This document shows, in pieces, positions 8,143-16,600 of a stretch of DNA of 49,903 nucleotides. The stretch spans positions 1 through 49,903 of the forward strand of contig CAAGED010000041.1 of the NCBI GenBank assembly GCA_900768505.1. The letters run 5' to 3'. This stretch comes from Lentisphaeria bacterium. Its GTDB lineage: Bacteria; Verrucomicrobiota; Lentisphaeria; Victivallales; Victivallaceae. The notes under the pieces are model-generated. The model made no database searches and was not told the origin of the DNA. It was given only the letters and a program-made list of their open reading frames with translations. Position 1 is the first letter of the stretch. Each line of letters opens with the position of its first letter. The position numbers and the translations under genes were made by a program.

Positions 8143-9144
8143 TTAACAAATCCTCGGAATAGCATCGCCGTCCGGCTGTATCATCAATCGAGCGCCGCCC
8201 CAGTTGTTTTCAATCACCACCTCACCGGCGTCACTGGCAGTCAATTCTCCGATAATGGCACAATTACGACCATCTTCGCAACTATTCAGCGCCGCAACCA
8301 GTCGCTCCGCCTTTTCCGCCGCCACCACAAAAACCACTCTTCCCTCGCAGGCCACAAACAATGGATCAATGCCGGTCATGGTGCTCATAGCCTTAACGCC
8401 CGGCGAAATCGGCAGACAATCTTCAAACAATTTTGCACCAAGTTGACTACCCTCAATAATTTCCTGCACAATTGAGCCAACACCCCCGCGGGTGGGATCG
8501 CGCATAAATTTAACCTCATTCCCCGCCGCAGCAAGAGCTTGTTCCACCAAATGTTTCAGCAAAGTGCAATCGCTTCCCACTCCGGAGCCATCAATACCGT
8601 GCCGTGCCGCCAATACCGCAAACCCGTGCTCACCCATGGTTCCGGAGAGCACAATTTTATCCCCGGCCTGAAAACGGTGCCGCCCTAAATCCAAATCCCG
8701 CCGTTTCAAACCAATTCCGCTGGTGTTGATGAAAATCTTATCCGCCGCCCCCCGGGTCACCACCTTGGTATCACCAGTGACAATCTCGACTTGCGCAAGT
8801 TTTGCATATCGGGCAATATCATCCAATATTACGGTCAAATCACGGCGGGGAAACCCCTCCTCCAATATCAGCGACAATGCAAGATATTTGGGAATGCCAC
8901 CACCCATGCAGACATCGTTTACCGTACCGCATATCGCCAATTTCCCAATATTACCTCCCGGAAAAAATATTGGGTTTACCACGAAACTGTCAGTGGAAAA
9001 AATCAGTCCGCCCGGCAATTCGGCGGCATCCGGCAACCCGGCCAACGGACCGGAACCGAAACGGGAGAGAATTTCAGTTTCGATAAATTCCCGTTCACTG
9101 TGCCCCCCTGCCCCGTGTGCAAGAAGAATTTCGCCATTATCCAT
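8143..9144 (-). CDS. hypE: Hydrogenase maturation thiocarbamate dehydratase HypE
   Basis: This 333-residue enzyme of the AIR synthetase (PurM)-like family dehydrates the carbamoyl group on its C-terminal Cys to a thiocyanate for the Fe-CN ligands. The start MDNGEILLAHGAGG overlaps the hypD stop by 8 nt. Family motifs are AHGAGGHSEREFI, STDSFVVNPIFFPGGNIG, TGDTKVV and RDPTRGG. The C-terminus is exactly PRIC, the required carbamoyl acceptor. A longer reading from 9189 lies within hypD and looks non-homologous. Confidence 0.96.
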   Translation of the reverse strand: MDNGEILLAHGAGGHSEREFIETEILSRFGSGPLAGLPDAAELPGGLIFSTDSFVVNPIFFPGGNIGKLAICGTVNDVCMGGGIPKYLALSLILEEGFPRRDLTVILDDIARYAKLAQVEIVTGDTKVVTRGAADKIFINTSGIGLKRRDLDLGRHRFQAGDKIVLSGTMGEHGFAVLAARHGIDGSGVGSDCTLLKHLVEQALAAAGNEVKFMRDPTRGGVGSIVQEIIEGSQLGAKLFEDCLPISPGVKAMSTMTGIDPLFVACEGRVVFVVAAEKAERLVAALNSCEDGRNCAIIGELTASDAGEVVIENNWGGARLMIQPDGDAIPRIC

Positions 9145-10210
9145 TTTTCCGCCGCCCCTTTCCATGATAATACTCCGCCATGCAGGCACCCTCTTCGCTG
9201 ACCATGCAGGACCCGACTGGGTGCTCCGGCTTACAACCTAAACCAAAAAGCGGACATTCGTCCGGACGGAGGTGACCGCGTAAAATTTCACCGCAGCGGC
9301 ACTGAGTATGCTCATCCGCCGTCATATCATTCAAATTCAAATCAAATCGTCTAAGTGCATCAAAATCCGCATACTTGCCGGCAACTTTCCATGCGCCATT
9401 TCTCACCTCGCCGATGCCGCGCCACACCCCGTCACCGATCTGGAAATACTCTCGTATCAGTTTTTGAGCAAATTCGTTGCCGGACGCCGAAACCACCTGA
9501 TTGTAATCGTTTAAAACCTGAATCCGCCCCTCGGCAATCAAAAACAAGAGCTTGCATATCGCCCGCAAAATGCCCTCGGGGTCAAATCCGGCAATCACTC
9601 CCGGCAGTTTAATCCCAGCAAATCCCGCTTCCCCAACCACGCTTGCCACATGTCCAGGCAACAAAAAACCATTCAGTCTGCCCCCCAGGTTATCCGCCGC
9701 CAAATCATCCAATACCGGCCGCAAATTTTTAAAATCAGCTAAAATTGTCAGATTATCCAAACCACTCTCCGCCGCCTCCGCCAGAAACGCCGCCGCCGCC
9801 GACAAGGTTGGCTCAAAACCCACCGCCGCAAAAACCACCTGACGCCCGGGATTCTGCCTTGCAAAATCCAAAATCTCCGCCGGAGAATAAATCACATGCA
9901 CCTGACGGCTTCCCCGCAAAAAACTGCCGCTGCCGCCGGGAATCCGCAGCAAATCTCCGAATGTAAACAATTCCACATCATTGCGCTTCGCCAACTGCGC
10001 CGCCAAATCAATAAATCCAGGAGCTGAGACACATACCGGACACCCCGGCCCCGAGGCCAACGACACCTGCTCCGGCAATAAATTACGCAACCCGTATTTG
10101 GCAATGGCGACGCTGTGACTGCCGCAGACCTCCATCAAACGAATCCGGCCTGGATAATTCCGCACCAGTTGCGTCATCTTATTCTGCCAAAAAATGGCGC
10201 GCTCGTTCAT
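9137..10210 (-). CDS. hypD: Hydrogenase Fe(CN)2CO assembly scaffold HypD
   Basis: The 357-residue iron-sulfur scaffold works with HypC to build the Fe(CN)2CO unit. It has MEVCGSHS (C29), SGPGCPVCVS (C57, C60) and FLLPGHVASVVG. The C-terminal [4Fe-4S] ligand region is CRCGEILRGHLRPDECPLFG followed by C and GSCMVSEEGACMAEY. The start overlaps the hypC stop as ATGA. The position after CGxH reads SVA, where some homologues have a second His (THA) and others TMA; this is within family variation. Confidence 0.96.
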   Translation of the reverse strand: MNERAIFWQNKMTQLVRNYPGRIRLMEVCGSHSVAIAKYGLRNLLPEQVSLASGPGCPVCVSAPGFIDLAAQLAKRNDVELFTFGDLLRIPGGSGSFLRGSRQVHVIYSPAEILDFARQNPGRQVVFAAVGFEPTLSAAAAFLAEAAESGLDNLTILADFKNLRPVLDDLAADNLGGRLNGFLLPGHVASVVGEAGFAGIKLPGVIAGFDPEGILRAICKLLFLIAEGRIQVLNDYNQVVSASGNEFAQKLIREYFQIGDGVWRGIGEVRNGAWKVAGKYADFDALRRFDLNLNDMTADEHTQCRCGEILRGHLRPDECPLFGLGCKPEHPVGSCMVSEEGACMAEYYHGKGRRKNG

Positions 10211-10434
10211 TTTTCCAGCAACTCCTTCATATCGTCAAGATAATTCAGGTTTAATTCCGCGCGGCTCCGGTCAATCAGCTCAATGGCATACCCGGCATGA
10301 ATGAGTACAAAATCTCCGGCCTTGGCCTGAGGAAGCAACTTCAGACTGATTTTTTTTTGAATGCCATCAAACTCAACTCTGCCGCAATTATCCGGCAGAA
10401 TTTCCATTATTTTCATCGGTATTGCAATGCACAT
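10207..10434 (-). CDS. hypC: Hydrogenase assembly chaperone HypC
   Basis: This 75-residue HypC/HupF chaperone begins with the diagnostic MCIAIP, in which Cys2 binds iron and the large-subunit precursor. A beta-barrel core follows (FVLIHAGYAIELID). A GGAT lies about 9 nt before the ATG. ATGA overlap with hypD. A short G+C hairpin lies 18-31 nt upstream of the start in the hypF-hypC gap. Confidence 0.95.
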   Translation of the reverse strand: MCIAIPMKIMEILPDNCGRVEFDGIQKKISLKLLPQAKAGDFVLIHAGYAIELIDRSRAELNLNYLDDMKELLEK

Positions 10435-10451
10435 AAATTATATATCCAATC

Positions 10452-10465
10452 CCCCGCTTTCGGGG
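10452..10465. other. Small G+C hairpin between hypF and hypC
   Basis: CCCCG-CTTT-CGGGG forms a 5-bp stem in otherwise A+T-rich DNA. On the minus (coding) strand no T run follows, so it is unlikely to terminate hypF transcription. It may stabilise or process the mRNA between hypF and hypC. On the plus strand it is followed by CTATAAAAAAA, which is not a T run either. Confidence 0.35.
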
Positions 10466-10534
10466 CTATAAAAAAATTTCCGCAAAAAACTCAAGTAATA
10501 TACACCATAAAATAATTTTATCAATTAGTCCGTC

Positions 10535-12835
10535 TTATTTTTTCCGGTTAATCCGGCGCTTCGCCTCCAGCAACTGCCCCACGGCAATTCCACCGTCATT
10601 GGGCGGTATCTGCTCCGGGAGGCGCATAATCAATTTACGCTTCTCAAGTTCACTCCCCAATAACTCCGTCAGCAACCGATTCTGAAAGACTCCGCCGCAA
10701 AGCACCACCGGTGTTCCTGGAGTGGTCAAAATTCCGGCCAATTCCGCCGCCGCCACCGCCAGACTAAAATGGAAACGCCACGCCGCCAATTCTCCTACAT
10801 CAAAATCCGGGACAAACCACGCCGAAAAATCCAGTTTACACCCATTGTCATCTGCTTTTATCAGATAATCATAAGGTGGAAAATTTGTTTTCAATGCCAA
10901 TTTTTTCTGCCCGCGTCCGGCACTTTCCAGCCGCACCGCCGCCTCACCCTCATAATCAATCTCCTCCGGTGCCAAATTCAATCTGGCTGCAAAGGCATCA
11001 AACAACCGTCCCGCCCCCCGGGAGTGGATGCTGTTAATTTTGTTTCGCACCATTTTTATGATCATCTGAACCTCGAAATCTGACAATGACGGACAAAATT
11101 TGCCAATTTCCGCCGCCGAAACACCCAACTCTGCCATCCGTGCCGCCAATTGCCGTACCGGGTGTCGGATGGCCGCCTCCCCTCCTGGCAAAGCCGACGA
11201 TTCGAAACTTGCCGCCAGCTCCAATTCCCCATTTTTCAGCCGGAAAAATTCACTGCCCCAAATTGTCCCGTCCTCTCCCAGGCCGGTGCCGTCCCACACC
11301 AGAATCAATCCCTCTTCCAGCTGCAACTCTGCCGCCGCCGCCCGGGCATGAGCATAATGATGCTGAACTTTAATTAACGGCAACGCCAATTTTTCACCGA
11401 CCCGACAGATATTATTGTGATTATTCAAATCCACCACCGCCGCCACCGGCTTTCTGGACAAGGAATCAACCGTCCGTGCCAATGCCCCCTCCCAAGCCCG
11501 AACGGCAGCTACGGAATTAAGCGATCCATGGTGCGGCGAGAGTAATAAATCGCCGTTGCCGCTGATGGCGAAGGTGTTTTTCATTTCCGAACCCAACGCC
11601 AAAATCGGCCTCTCGTCAATTGTTCCGGGCAGTGCCGCCCACTTAAATCCCCTGGCCCGCCGCCAAATCTGCATAACGCCCCCGTTGGCGGCTAAAATTG
11701 AATCGTCGTGTCGAAAATAAATTTTCCGGGGATGAGTGAGAATGCCATCAATGAAACCAATTGGATAATGCGTCAGCTCCTCAAAATCCAGCACCGTCGC
11801 CTCACCACGCAAATTGCAGCTGCTGACCACGACAAACTCCTTACCGAATTCCGTCATCAACAAACAATGCACTCCGGATGCCGGAAGCATGACGGCCAAA
11901 TTATCCGGCGCATCCGGCGCTAAAAGTCGAGGATTATATTTTGTGAAATCAGCTTTAAGACTCAAAATCACCAACGGCGCCGCCGGGGCAGTAAACGCCG
12001 TCAGCTCGATATCGCTGAACTGAAAATATTTTTGTGCCGCCGCCAAATCCGCCGCCATCAGCGCCAACGGTTTGGCCCGACGTTGTTTAAAACGGCGCAA
12101 TTTCGTAACGGCCGCCGGATTCTCCGGGTCAACCAACAACTGAAAACCGCCTACTCCCTTGAGCGCTAAAACGCCACCCTGCCGCAGCAGCTCCGCCGCC
12201 TGCCGGAGGGCTGACGCATTATCGGATTCCACGCTGAAATCCGGATTATTCAAATCTACAAAACTCAACCGGGGGCCGCATTCAGGGCAACTGATTCCCT
12301 CAATATGGAAACGGCGATCATCAATTTGTCCATACTCGGCGGCACAATCCGGGCAGAGCGGGAATTCCCCCCAGGCGGTGAAATTTCGTTCATAAGGCAA
12401 CCGTTCAATAACCGAAGCCCGGGGGCCGCATTTACCGCAACTGATGAAGGGAAACTTATAATGGCGGTTCCCCGGGTCATGCAGCTCCGCCAGACAACTT
12501 TCACATGGAGCGGCGTCAGGCATGGCCAGAAGCGCAACATTTTTTTCAGAATTTTTTTCCGGATAAATGATTGTGAACTTGCGGTATATTTTATCCTCCG
12601 CCAACAATTTAATATCCAGTGGCAGCCTGACCTGCGCCGCCGGCGGAAAATTTTCCGGCAGATGCTCAATAAAACGGCGGCAGTTTTCCGCCGATCCCTG
12701 CAAAATAATTTCCACAAAATCCGCATGATTGCAGACAAACCCGGCTACCTTGCAGCCATTGGCATAACGCAGAATCGCAGGGCGCATTCCCACGCCCTCG
12801 ACAATACCTTTTAAAATTATTTTGAAAGTCGGCAT
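10535..12835 (-). CDS. hypF: Carbamoyltransferase HypF
   Basis: The 766-residue enzyme makes the cyanide ligands of the NiFe site from carbamoyl phosphate. Domains in order: acylphosphatase (1-90; GIVEGVGMRPA with R18, N36), two zinc-finger segments (Cys 111, 114, 133, 136, 161, 164, 183, 186), a YrdC-like domain (about 205-395; ALKGVGGFQLL) and a Kae1-like carbamoyltransferase domain (about 405-760; QHHYAHA, LCGGVFQNR). Full length, normal for HypF. It is the first gene of the operon, about 100 nt before hypC. The Shine-Dalgarno (CGGAAT) is weak. Confidence 0.96.
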   Translation of the reverse strand: MPTFKIILKGIVEGVGMRPAILRYANGCKVAGFVCNHADFVEIILQGSAENCRRFIEHLPENFPPAAQVRLPLDIKLLAEDKIYRKFTIIYPEKNSEKNVALLAMPDAAPCESCLAELHDPGNRHYKFPFISCGKCGPRASVIERLPYERNFTAWGEFPLCPDCAAEYGQIDDRRFHIEGISCPECGPRLSFVDLNNPDFSVESDNASALRQAAELLRQGGVLALKGVGGFQLLVDPENPAAVTKLRRFKQRRAKPLALMAADLAAAQKYFQFSDIELTAFTAPAAPLVILSLKADFTKYNPRLLAPDAPDNLAVMLPASGVHCLLMTEFGKEFVVVSSCNLRGEATVLDFEELTHYPIGFIDGILTHPRKIYFRHDDSILAANGGVMQIWRRARGFKWAALPGTIDERPILALGSEMKNTFAISGNGDLLLSPHHGSLNSVAAVRAWEGALARTVDSLSRKPVAAVVDLNNHNNICRVGEKLALPLIKVQHHYAHARAAAAELQLEEGLILVWDGTGLGEDGTIWGSEFFRLKNGELELAASFESSALPGGEAAIRHPVRQLAARMAELGVSAAEIGKFCPSLSDFEVQMIIKMVRNKINSIHSRGAGRLFDAFAARLNLAPEEIDYEGEAAVRLESAGRGQKKLALKTNFPPYDYLIKADDNGCKLDFSAWFVPDFDVGELAAWRFHFSLAVAAAELAGILTTPGTPVVLCGGVFQNRLLTELLGSELEKRKLIMRLPEQIPPNDGGIAVGQLLEAKRRINRKK

Positions 12836-12878
12836 TTTTTTTATTCCGTCGGATTAATTAAACCAAAAATAATCATTT

Positions 12879-12906
12879 AATCTAACATAAAATATTTTTT
12901 TTGCAA
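12879..12906 (-). promoter_or_regulatory. Candidate sigma70 promoter for the hypF-echF operon
   Basis: On the minus strand TTGCAA and TAGATT are separated by 16 bp and lie about 44-71 nt before the hypF start. The region is A+T-rich, so similar matches can occur by chance. No operator was recognised. Confidence 0.35.
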
Positions 12907-12918
12907 CCGAAAATTTCC

Positions 12919-13050
12919 ATGGGTCGTTCCGACTTCACCCGAAACAACGCCCACAAGGTTGCTTCTGCCATATCATATGACAAATTGGGAGATTTTCTCA
13001 ACAATGTCACGAAGAAAAAAAAGCGTAAAAAATTTTTTCCGCTTGACTAA
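12919..13050 (+). CDS. Possible 43-residue basic small protein
   Basis: An uninterrupted frame starts with ATG (MGRSDFTRNNAHKVA) and ends with a lysine-rich tail (VTKKKKRKKFFPLD). Codon choice is mixed and protein-like, with several GCC, AAC and GAC codons, unlike the A+T-rich flanks. No good Shine-Dalgarno is visible: CCGAAAATTTCC precedes the ATG. The 3' end overlaps the -35 box of the promoter of the next gene. I do not recognise a family. It could be a real small nucleic-acid-binding protein or a chance frame. Confidence 0.3.
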   Translation: MGRSDFTRNNAHKVASAISYDKLGDFLNNVTKKKKRKKFFPLD

Positions 13051-13071
13051 GCGGTAAATGGGATGTATCTT
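13039..13071 (+). promoter_or_regulatory. Sigma70 promoter with a dyad over the -35 box
   Basis: TTGACT (13043-13048) and TATCTT (13066-13071) are 17 bp apart, giving a start near 13078 and a leader of about 55 nt. The -35 box is embedded in a perfect 6-bp dyad, CCGCTT-GACT-AAGCGG (13039-13054), which could be a repressor site or a small hairpin ending upstream transcription. Confidence 0.55.
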
Positions 13072-13132
13072 TCCATATATTACAAAAACATTTTTGAGAA
13101 AGTAAAAGAGATTATTTGGAGAGGTGCATATA

Positions 13133-14233
13133 ATGTTCAACTGGTATCACATTTACGCTTTTATATTCCTGATTGGGTTAATTCTCTCCCTGGTCAACAC
13201 GCCGATTTTTCAATATATCGCCGAAAAACTGGATTTTGTCGATCGTCCTAAGGGCGAAAAACACAAGCTCCATGCCAAACCGATTCCGCTTTTGGGCGGC
13301 TGCTCCATGTATTTGAGTTGGCTCACGGTTATTCTTGCCGGGTATTTTATTATAAAATATGATATTTTCAATATTTACGCCACTCATTTAGAACTTTACC
13401 GCAACGGTTTTCTCGCCGTTTCCACCCGTATGCTGGTGCTGGCGGGGTGTGCCGGAGGCGCAGTCTTCGTCGGTTTACTGGACGATAAATCAGCCATGCT
13501 GGCCTGGCAGAAATTTGCATTGCAATTTGTCATTGCCATCATTGCGGTAGCTTTCGGCAATGTTCGCATAACCTTGTTCATCGACAATATTTTTCTCACC
13601 TCCTGTATTTCTGTATTCTGGATTGTCTTATTGATGAACGCCATCAATTTTTTTGACAACATGGACGGTTTGGCCGTGGGCACGGTGGCGATTGCCATGG
13701 CTTTTTTCTGCGCCGTGGCCATTATTAATGAACAATTTTTCATGGCTACGTTTACGGCATTGAACTTCGGAGTATGCGTTGGATTCTGGTTTTACAACGC
13801 CAGTCCGGCGACAATTTTCATGGGGGATTCCGGCAGTCATCTACTAGGATTTCTTACAGCGGTCTGCAGTTCCGGAATCACTTACTACAACTCCACCGAG
13901 CAGTCATATCTGGCGGTGCTGATTCCATTTTTTATTTTGGCGGTGCCGCTCTTTGATACGCTGGTAGTCTGCATGATAAGGTTCAAAAACCACAAGCCAT
14001 TCTGGATCGGCGACCACAATCATATCAGTCACCGTTTTGTAAAAATGGGTTTTTCCCGTCGCACTGCGGTTAATTTAGTTCATATTCTCTGCCTGATTAC
14101 CGGCGCAGGAGTTCTGCCGCTGATGTGGGGAAACGAGAGTACCGCTTTTATTCTGGTGGTGCAGGGAATTTTGTTATTGTTGCTGATTACGGTCATGCAG
14201 ATTATCAGTCTTTACAATGAAGAAAAAAATTAG
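13133..14233 (+). CDS. Polyprenyl-phosphate sugar-1-phosphate transferase (WecA/TagO/MraY family)
   Basis: A multi-pass membrane enzyme of 366 residues that transfers a sugar-1-phosphate (GlcNAc-1-P in WecA/TagO) to undecaprenyl phosphate, the first step of surface glycan assembly. Visible family motifs are DRPKGEKHKLH and PIPLLGG after the first helix, NAINFFDNMDGLA (catalytic Asp residues), MGDSGSHLLGF, and the sugar-nucleotide His motif HISHRFVKMG. This His loop fits WecA/TagO better than MraY. The ATG at 13133 has GGAGAGG 8 nt upstream; the GTG nine bases earlier is too close. An OppF-type gene follows after 12 nt. Confidence 0.88.
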   Translation: MFNWYHIYAFIFLIGLILSLVNTPIFQYIAEKLDFVDRPKGEKHKLHAKPIPLLGGCSMYLSWLTVILAGYFIIKYDIFNIYATHLELYRNGFLAVSTRMLVLAGCAGGAVFVGLLDDKSAMLAWQKFALQFVIAIIAVAFGNVRITLFIDNIFLTSCISVFWIVLLMNAINFFDNMDGLAVGTVAIAMAFFCAVAIINEQFFMATFTALNFGVCVGFWFYNASPATIFMGDSGSHLLGFLTAVCSSGITYYNSTEQSYLAVLIPFFILAVPLFDTLVVCMIRFKNHKPFWIGDHNHISHRFVKMGFSRRTAVNLVHILCLITGAGVLPLMWGNESTAFILVVQGILLLLLITVMQIISLYNEEKN

Positions 14234-14245
14234 TGTGAAATATTT

Positions 14246-15223
14246 ATGGCTCTGCTGGAAGTAAATAATCTTAAAGTTTATTATCCCGTCGGCGGCGGAT
14301 TATTCGGCTCCAAACAACTGCTGAGGGCAGTTGACGATGTCTCATTTAAACTGGAACACGGCGAAACCCTGGGGCTGGTCGGCGAAAGCGGCTGCGGCAA
14401 GAGTTCACTGGGAAAGGCGCTGGTGGGGCTGGAACAACCATCCGGCGGCAACTTCACCATCAACGGAGTGGACATCACCCAGTTACACGGAGCGGAATTG
14501 CGCAAGGCCAGGAAGAAATTTCAAATGATTTTTCAGGATCCCCATGGTTCGCTGAATCCGCGTATGCGTATTTTCAATACCATTGACGAAGTTCTGCAAA
14601 TTCACACCACACTTAACAAATCCCAGCGTATTTCAAGAGTTGCCGAATTATTGAAAATGGTGGATTTGCCTCCAGAAAGCATGTATAATTATCCCCATCA
14701 ATTCAGTGGCGGCCAGCGGCAGCGTATCGGAATTGCCCGGGCATTGGCGGTAGAGCCGGATTTCATTGTTGCCGACGAACCGGTTTCGGCGCTGGACGTA
14801 AGTGTTCAGGCGGCCATCATCAATTTATTGCAGGATATTCAGCAGCGAACCGGTACTGCGTTTCTCTTTATCGCCCATGATTTGGCGGTAGTGGAACACA
14901 TCAGCCGGCGAATTATGGTGATGTATTTGGGACGGGTAGTGGAGAGCGGGGCGGCAAGTGAAATCTGCGCCTCGCCACATCATCCGTACACCATGGCGCT
15001 GCTGAGTTCAATTCCGGCACTGGAACAACGGCAAACTAAACGTGAGGTGATTCTAAGCGGCGATGTTCCATCCCCGTTAAATCCCCCCTCCGGATGCCAT
15101 TTTCACCTGCGCTGCCCATTTGCCAGGGAGATTTGCCGCCGGGAAATCCCGCCGCTCCGGGAGATAAAAAGTGATAATCCAGAGCATATTCCCCACTGCT
15201 CCAGGTGCTTTTTTGATGTTTGA
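14246..15223 (+). CDS. Oligopeptide/dipeptide ABC transporter ATP-binding protein (OppF/DppF type)
   Basis: A 325-residue ATPase. Walker A is GESGCGKSS, the signature FSGGQRQRIGIARAL, Walker B FIVADEPVSALD and the switch His in IAHDLAVVEH. The C-terminal OppF extension has CHFHLRCPFAREIC, typical of peptide importers, with Cys residues that can hold an Fe-S cluster in some family members. No permease, binding protein or OppD partner lies next to it, so it may serve a transporter encoded elsewhere. The Shine-Dalgarno is weak. It is 12 nt after the sugar-phosphate transferase and probably cotranscribed. Confidence 0.92.
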   Translation: MALLEVNNLKVYYPVGGGLFGSKQLLRAVDDVSFKLEHGETLGLVGESGCGKSSLGKALVGLEQPSGGNFTINGVDITQLHGAELRKARKKFQMIFQDPHGSLNPRMRIFNTIDEVLQIHTTLNKSQRISRVAELLKMVDLPPESMYNYPHQFSGGQRQRIGIARALAVEPDFIVADEPVSALDVSVQAAIINLLQDIQQRTGTAFLFIAHDLAVVEHISRRIMVMYLGRVVESGAASEICASPHHPYTMALLSSIPALEQRQTKREVILSGDVPSPLNPPSGCHFHLRCPFAREICRREIPPLREIKSDNPEHIPHCSRCFFDV

Positions 15224-15266
15224 TTTTCAATCTTTCCGCTTATGCACTCTGCACTAAAACGACTGG

Positions 15267-16541
15267 TCAAATAAAATCCGGCGGATTGAATCTGGAATAA
15301 ATTTCCCGCAAAATATATTGAGCATGCGCTGAATAATCTGCGTTCAGATCCTTAACGCTCAATACCTGGGTAACCTTGATATCCGGAATGCGGCAGACAA
15401 GTTTACTCTCCTGCTCCGCCTCTTCATTACGGCGCAACTCCAAATTTTCCGTATTTTTCAGCGTACATTCGATTTGCAGTTTTTCCTCCAGTAAACCTAA
15501 CTGAGCAAAAATTCTCCCCGCCAACTGAATAAAAGCCTGAATAAAGTTATTCTGGTCGCCGTGCCGCAATATCCGGTCATCCAACCGAACTACCGCGATG
15601 AAATGAACCAGTCCGCTGCGGCAGCATTGCAGCATTTTTCCACCATCCTTATCCAAGATACGAAATGCGGTATTAGTAAAATATCCGTCGGCAATCGACT
15701 CATGATTTACCAGCGTGCCAATATTATCCTCCTGCAGCGCCTCAACGACACCGCCCTTGACCGCCGACAAGGTAAATCTCTCCAACTGATATTCCAGCGG
15801 TCTGGCACTCAATTCCAAAATTAAATCGTTAACCCCGATTCCGGCGCCGGCTTGAACCTCGTTAGTCTCGCAATCCACCTGATCAACAACGTGGCGGCGG
15901 AAAAAGTTTTCATCATGAAACTGCTCCTCCCTGAATCGGCTGATACTGAAATCAGCGCCATTCGCCAAAACATCTTCCTTATACACTCCGTCATACAACA
16001 AGCCGCGTAACATCTTTTCAAGCACCTCCCGCTGATTGCGCAGCGCCCGCTGAATAAGCAGATGCATTTCGCTGCTGCGGTAGGCCGGGCGGCTGGAGGC
16101 GTCCGGAGTGCGGATATAAAACACTCCCCGCTGCAACTCCCCCTCAATAGCATCAATGCAAACATGAGGCAAATCCTTGAACGGACGCACCACGATAATT
16201 GCATAACGCCGATTGTCGATCAGCGGCCGTTCAATGGTCAAATCAATCGCCGGATCAACGCAGGAGTTAATAAATGTTCCCACTATCGAAGGGTCGAAGG
16301 AGTGAGTTTCCTCGTTACTCAACCCCCGGTAGACTGATGGGTGGCCGGATTTATCTTCGCCGACGCCAATTACAATACACCCGCCCTGAGTATTGGCGAA
16401 AGCCAGACAATGGCGAACCAATTTACCCTTGCTTTGCCGGGACATTTTAATCCAGTTCATGCTGTATTTATAATCCAGGGTGTCGGATTCCACCCCGCGA
16501 TAAATAATTTCCCGCCATTGTTCGTTGTTGCTTCGATCCAT
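15267..16541 (-). CDS. AlbA_2 (Schlafen-type) domain protein of unknown function
   Basis: The first 165 or so residues match the AlbA_2/Schlafen nucleic-acid-binding domain: VESDTLDYK, AFANTQGGCIVIGVGED and a later RGVFYIRTP strand. The remaining 250 residues are not recognised. They contain Cys and acidic stretches but no helicase or nuclease motif that I can see. It lies 59 nt downstream of priA on the same strand and has GGAG 11 nt before the ATG. Relatives occur as transcription regulators and in defence loci; the context here suggests neither clearly. Confidence 0.7.
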   Translation of the reverse strand: MDRSNNEQWREIIYRGVESDTLDYKYSMNWIKMSRQSKGKLVRHCLAFANTQGGCIVIGVGEDKSGHPSVYRGLSNEETHSFDPSIVGTFINSCVDPAIDLTIERPLIDNRRYAIIVVRPFKDLPHVCIDAIEGELQRGVFYIRTPDASSRPAYRSSEMHLLIQRALRNQREVLEKMLRGLLYDGVYKEDVLANGADFSISRFREEQFHDENFFRRHVVDQVDCETNEVQAGAGIGVNDLILELSARPLEYQLERFTLSAVKGGVVEALQEDNIGTLVNHESIADGYFTNTAFRILDKDGGKMLQCCRSGLVHFIAVVRLDDRILRHGDQNNFIQAFIQLAGRIFAQLGLLEEKLQIECTLKNTENLELRRNEEAEQESKLVCRIPDIKVTQVLSVKDLNADYSAHAQYILREIYSRFNPPDFI

Positions 16542-16600
16542 TTTTGTAACACTCCGTATTGTTCAATTTTTGCCGTTACTTATTGCTTCGTCACTAAAAA

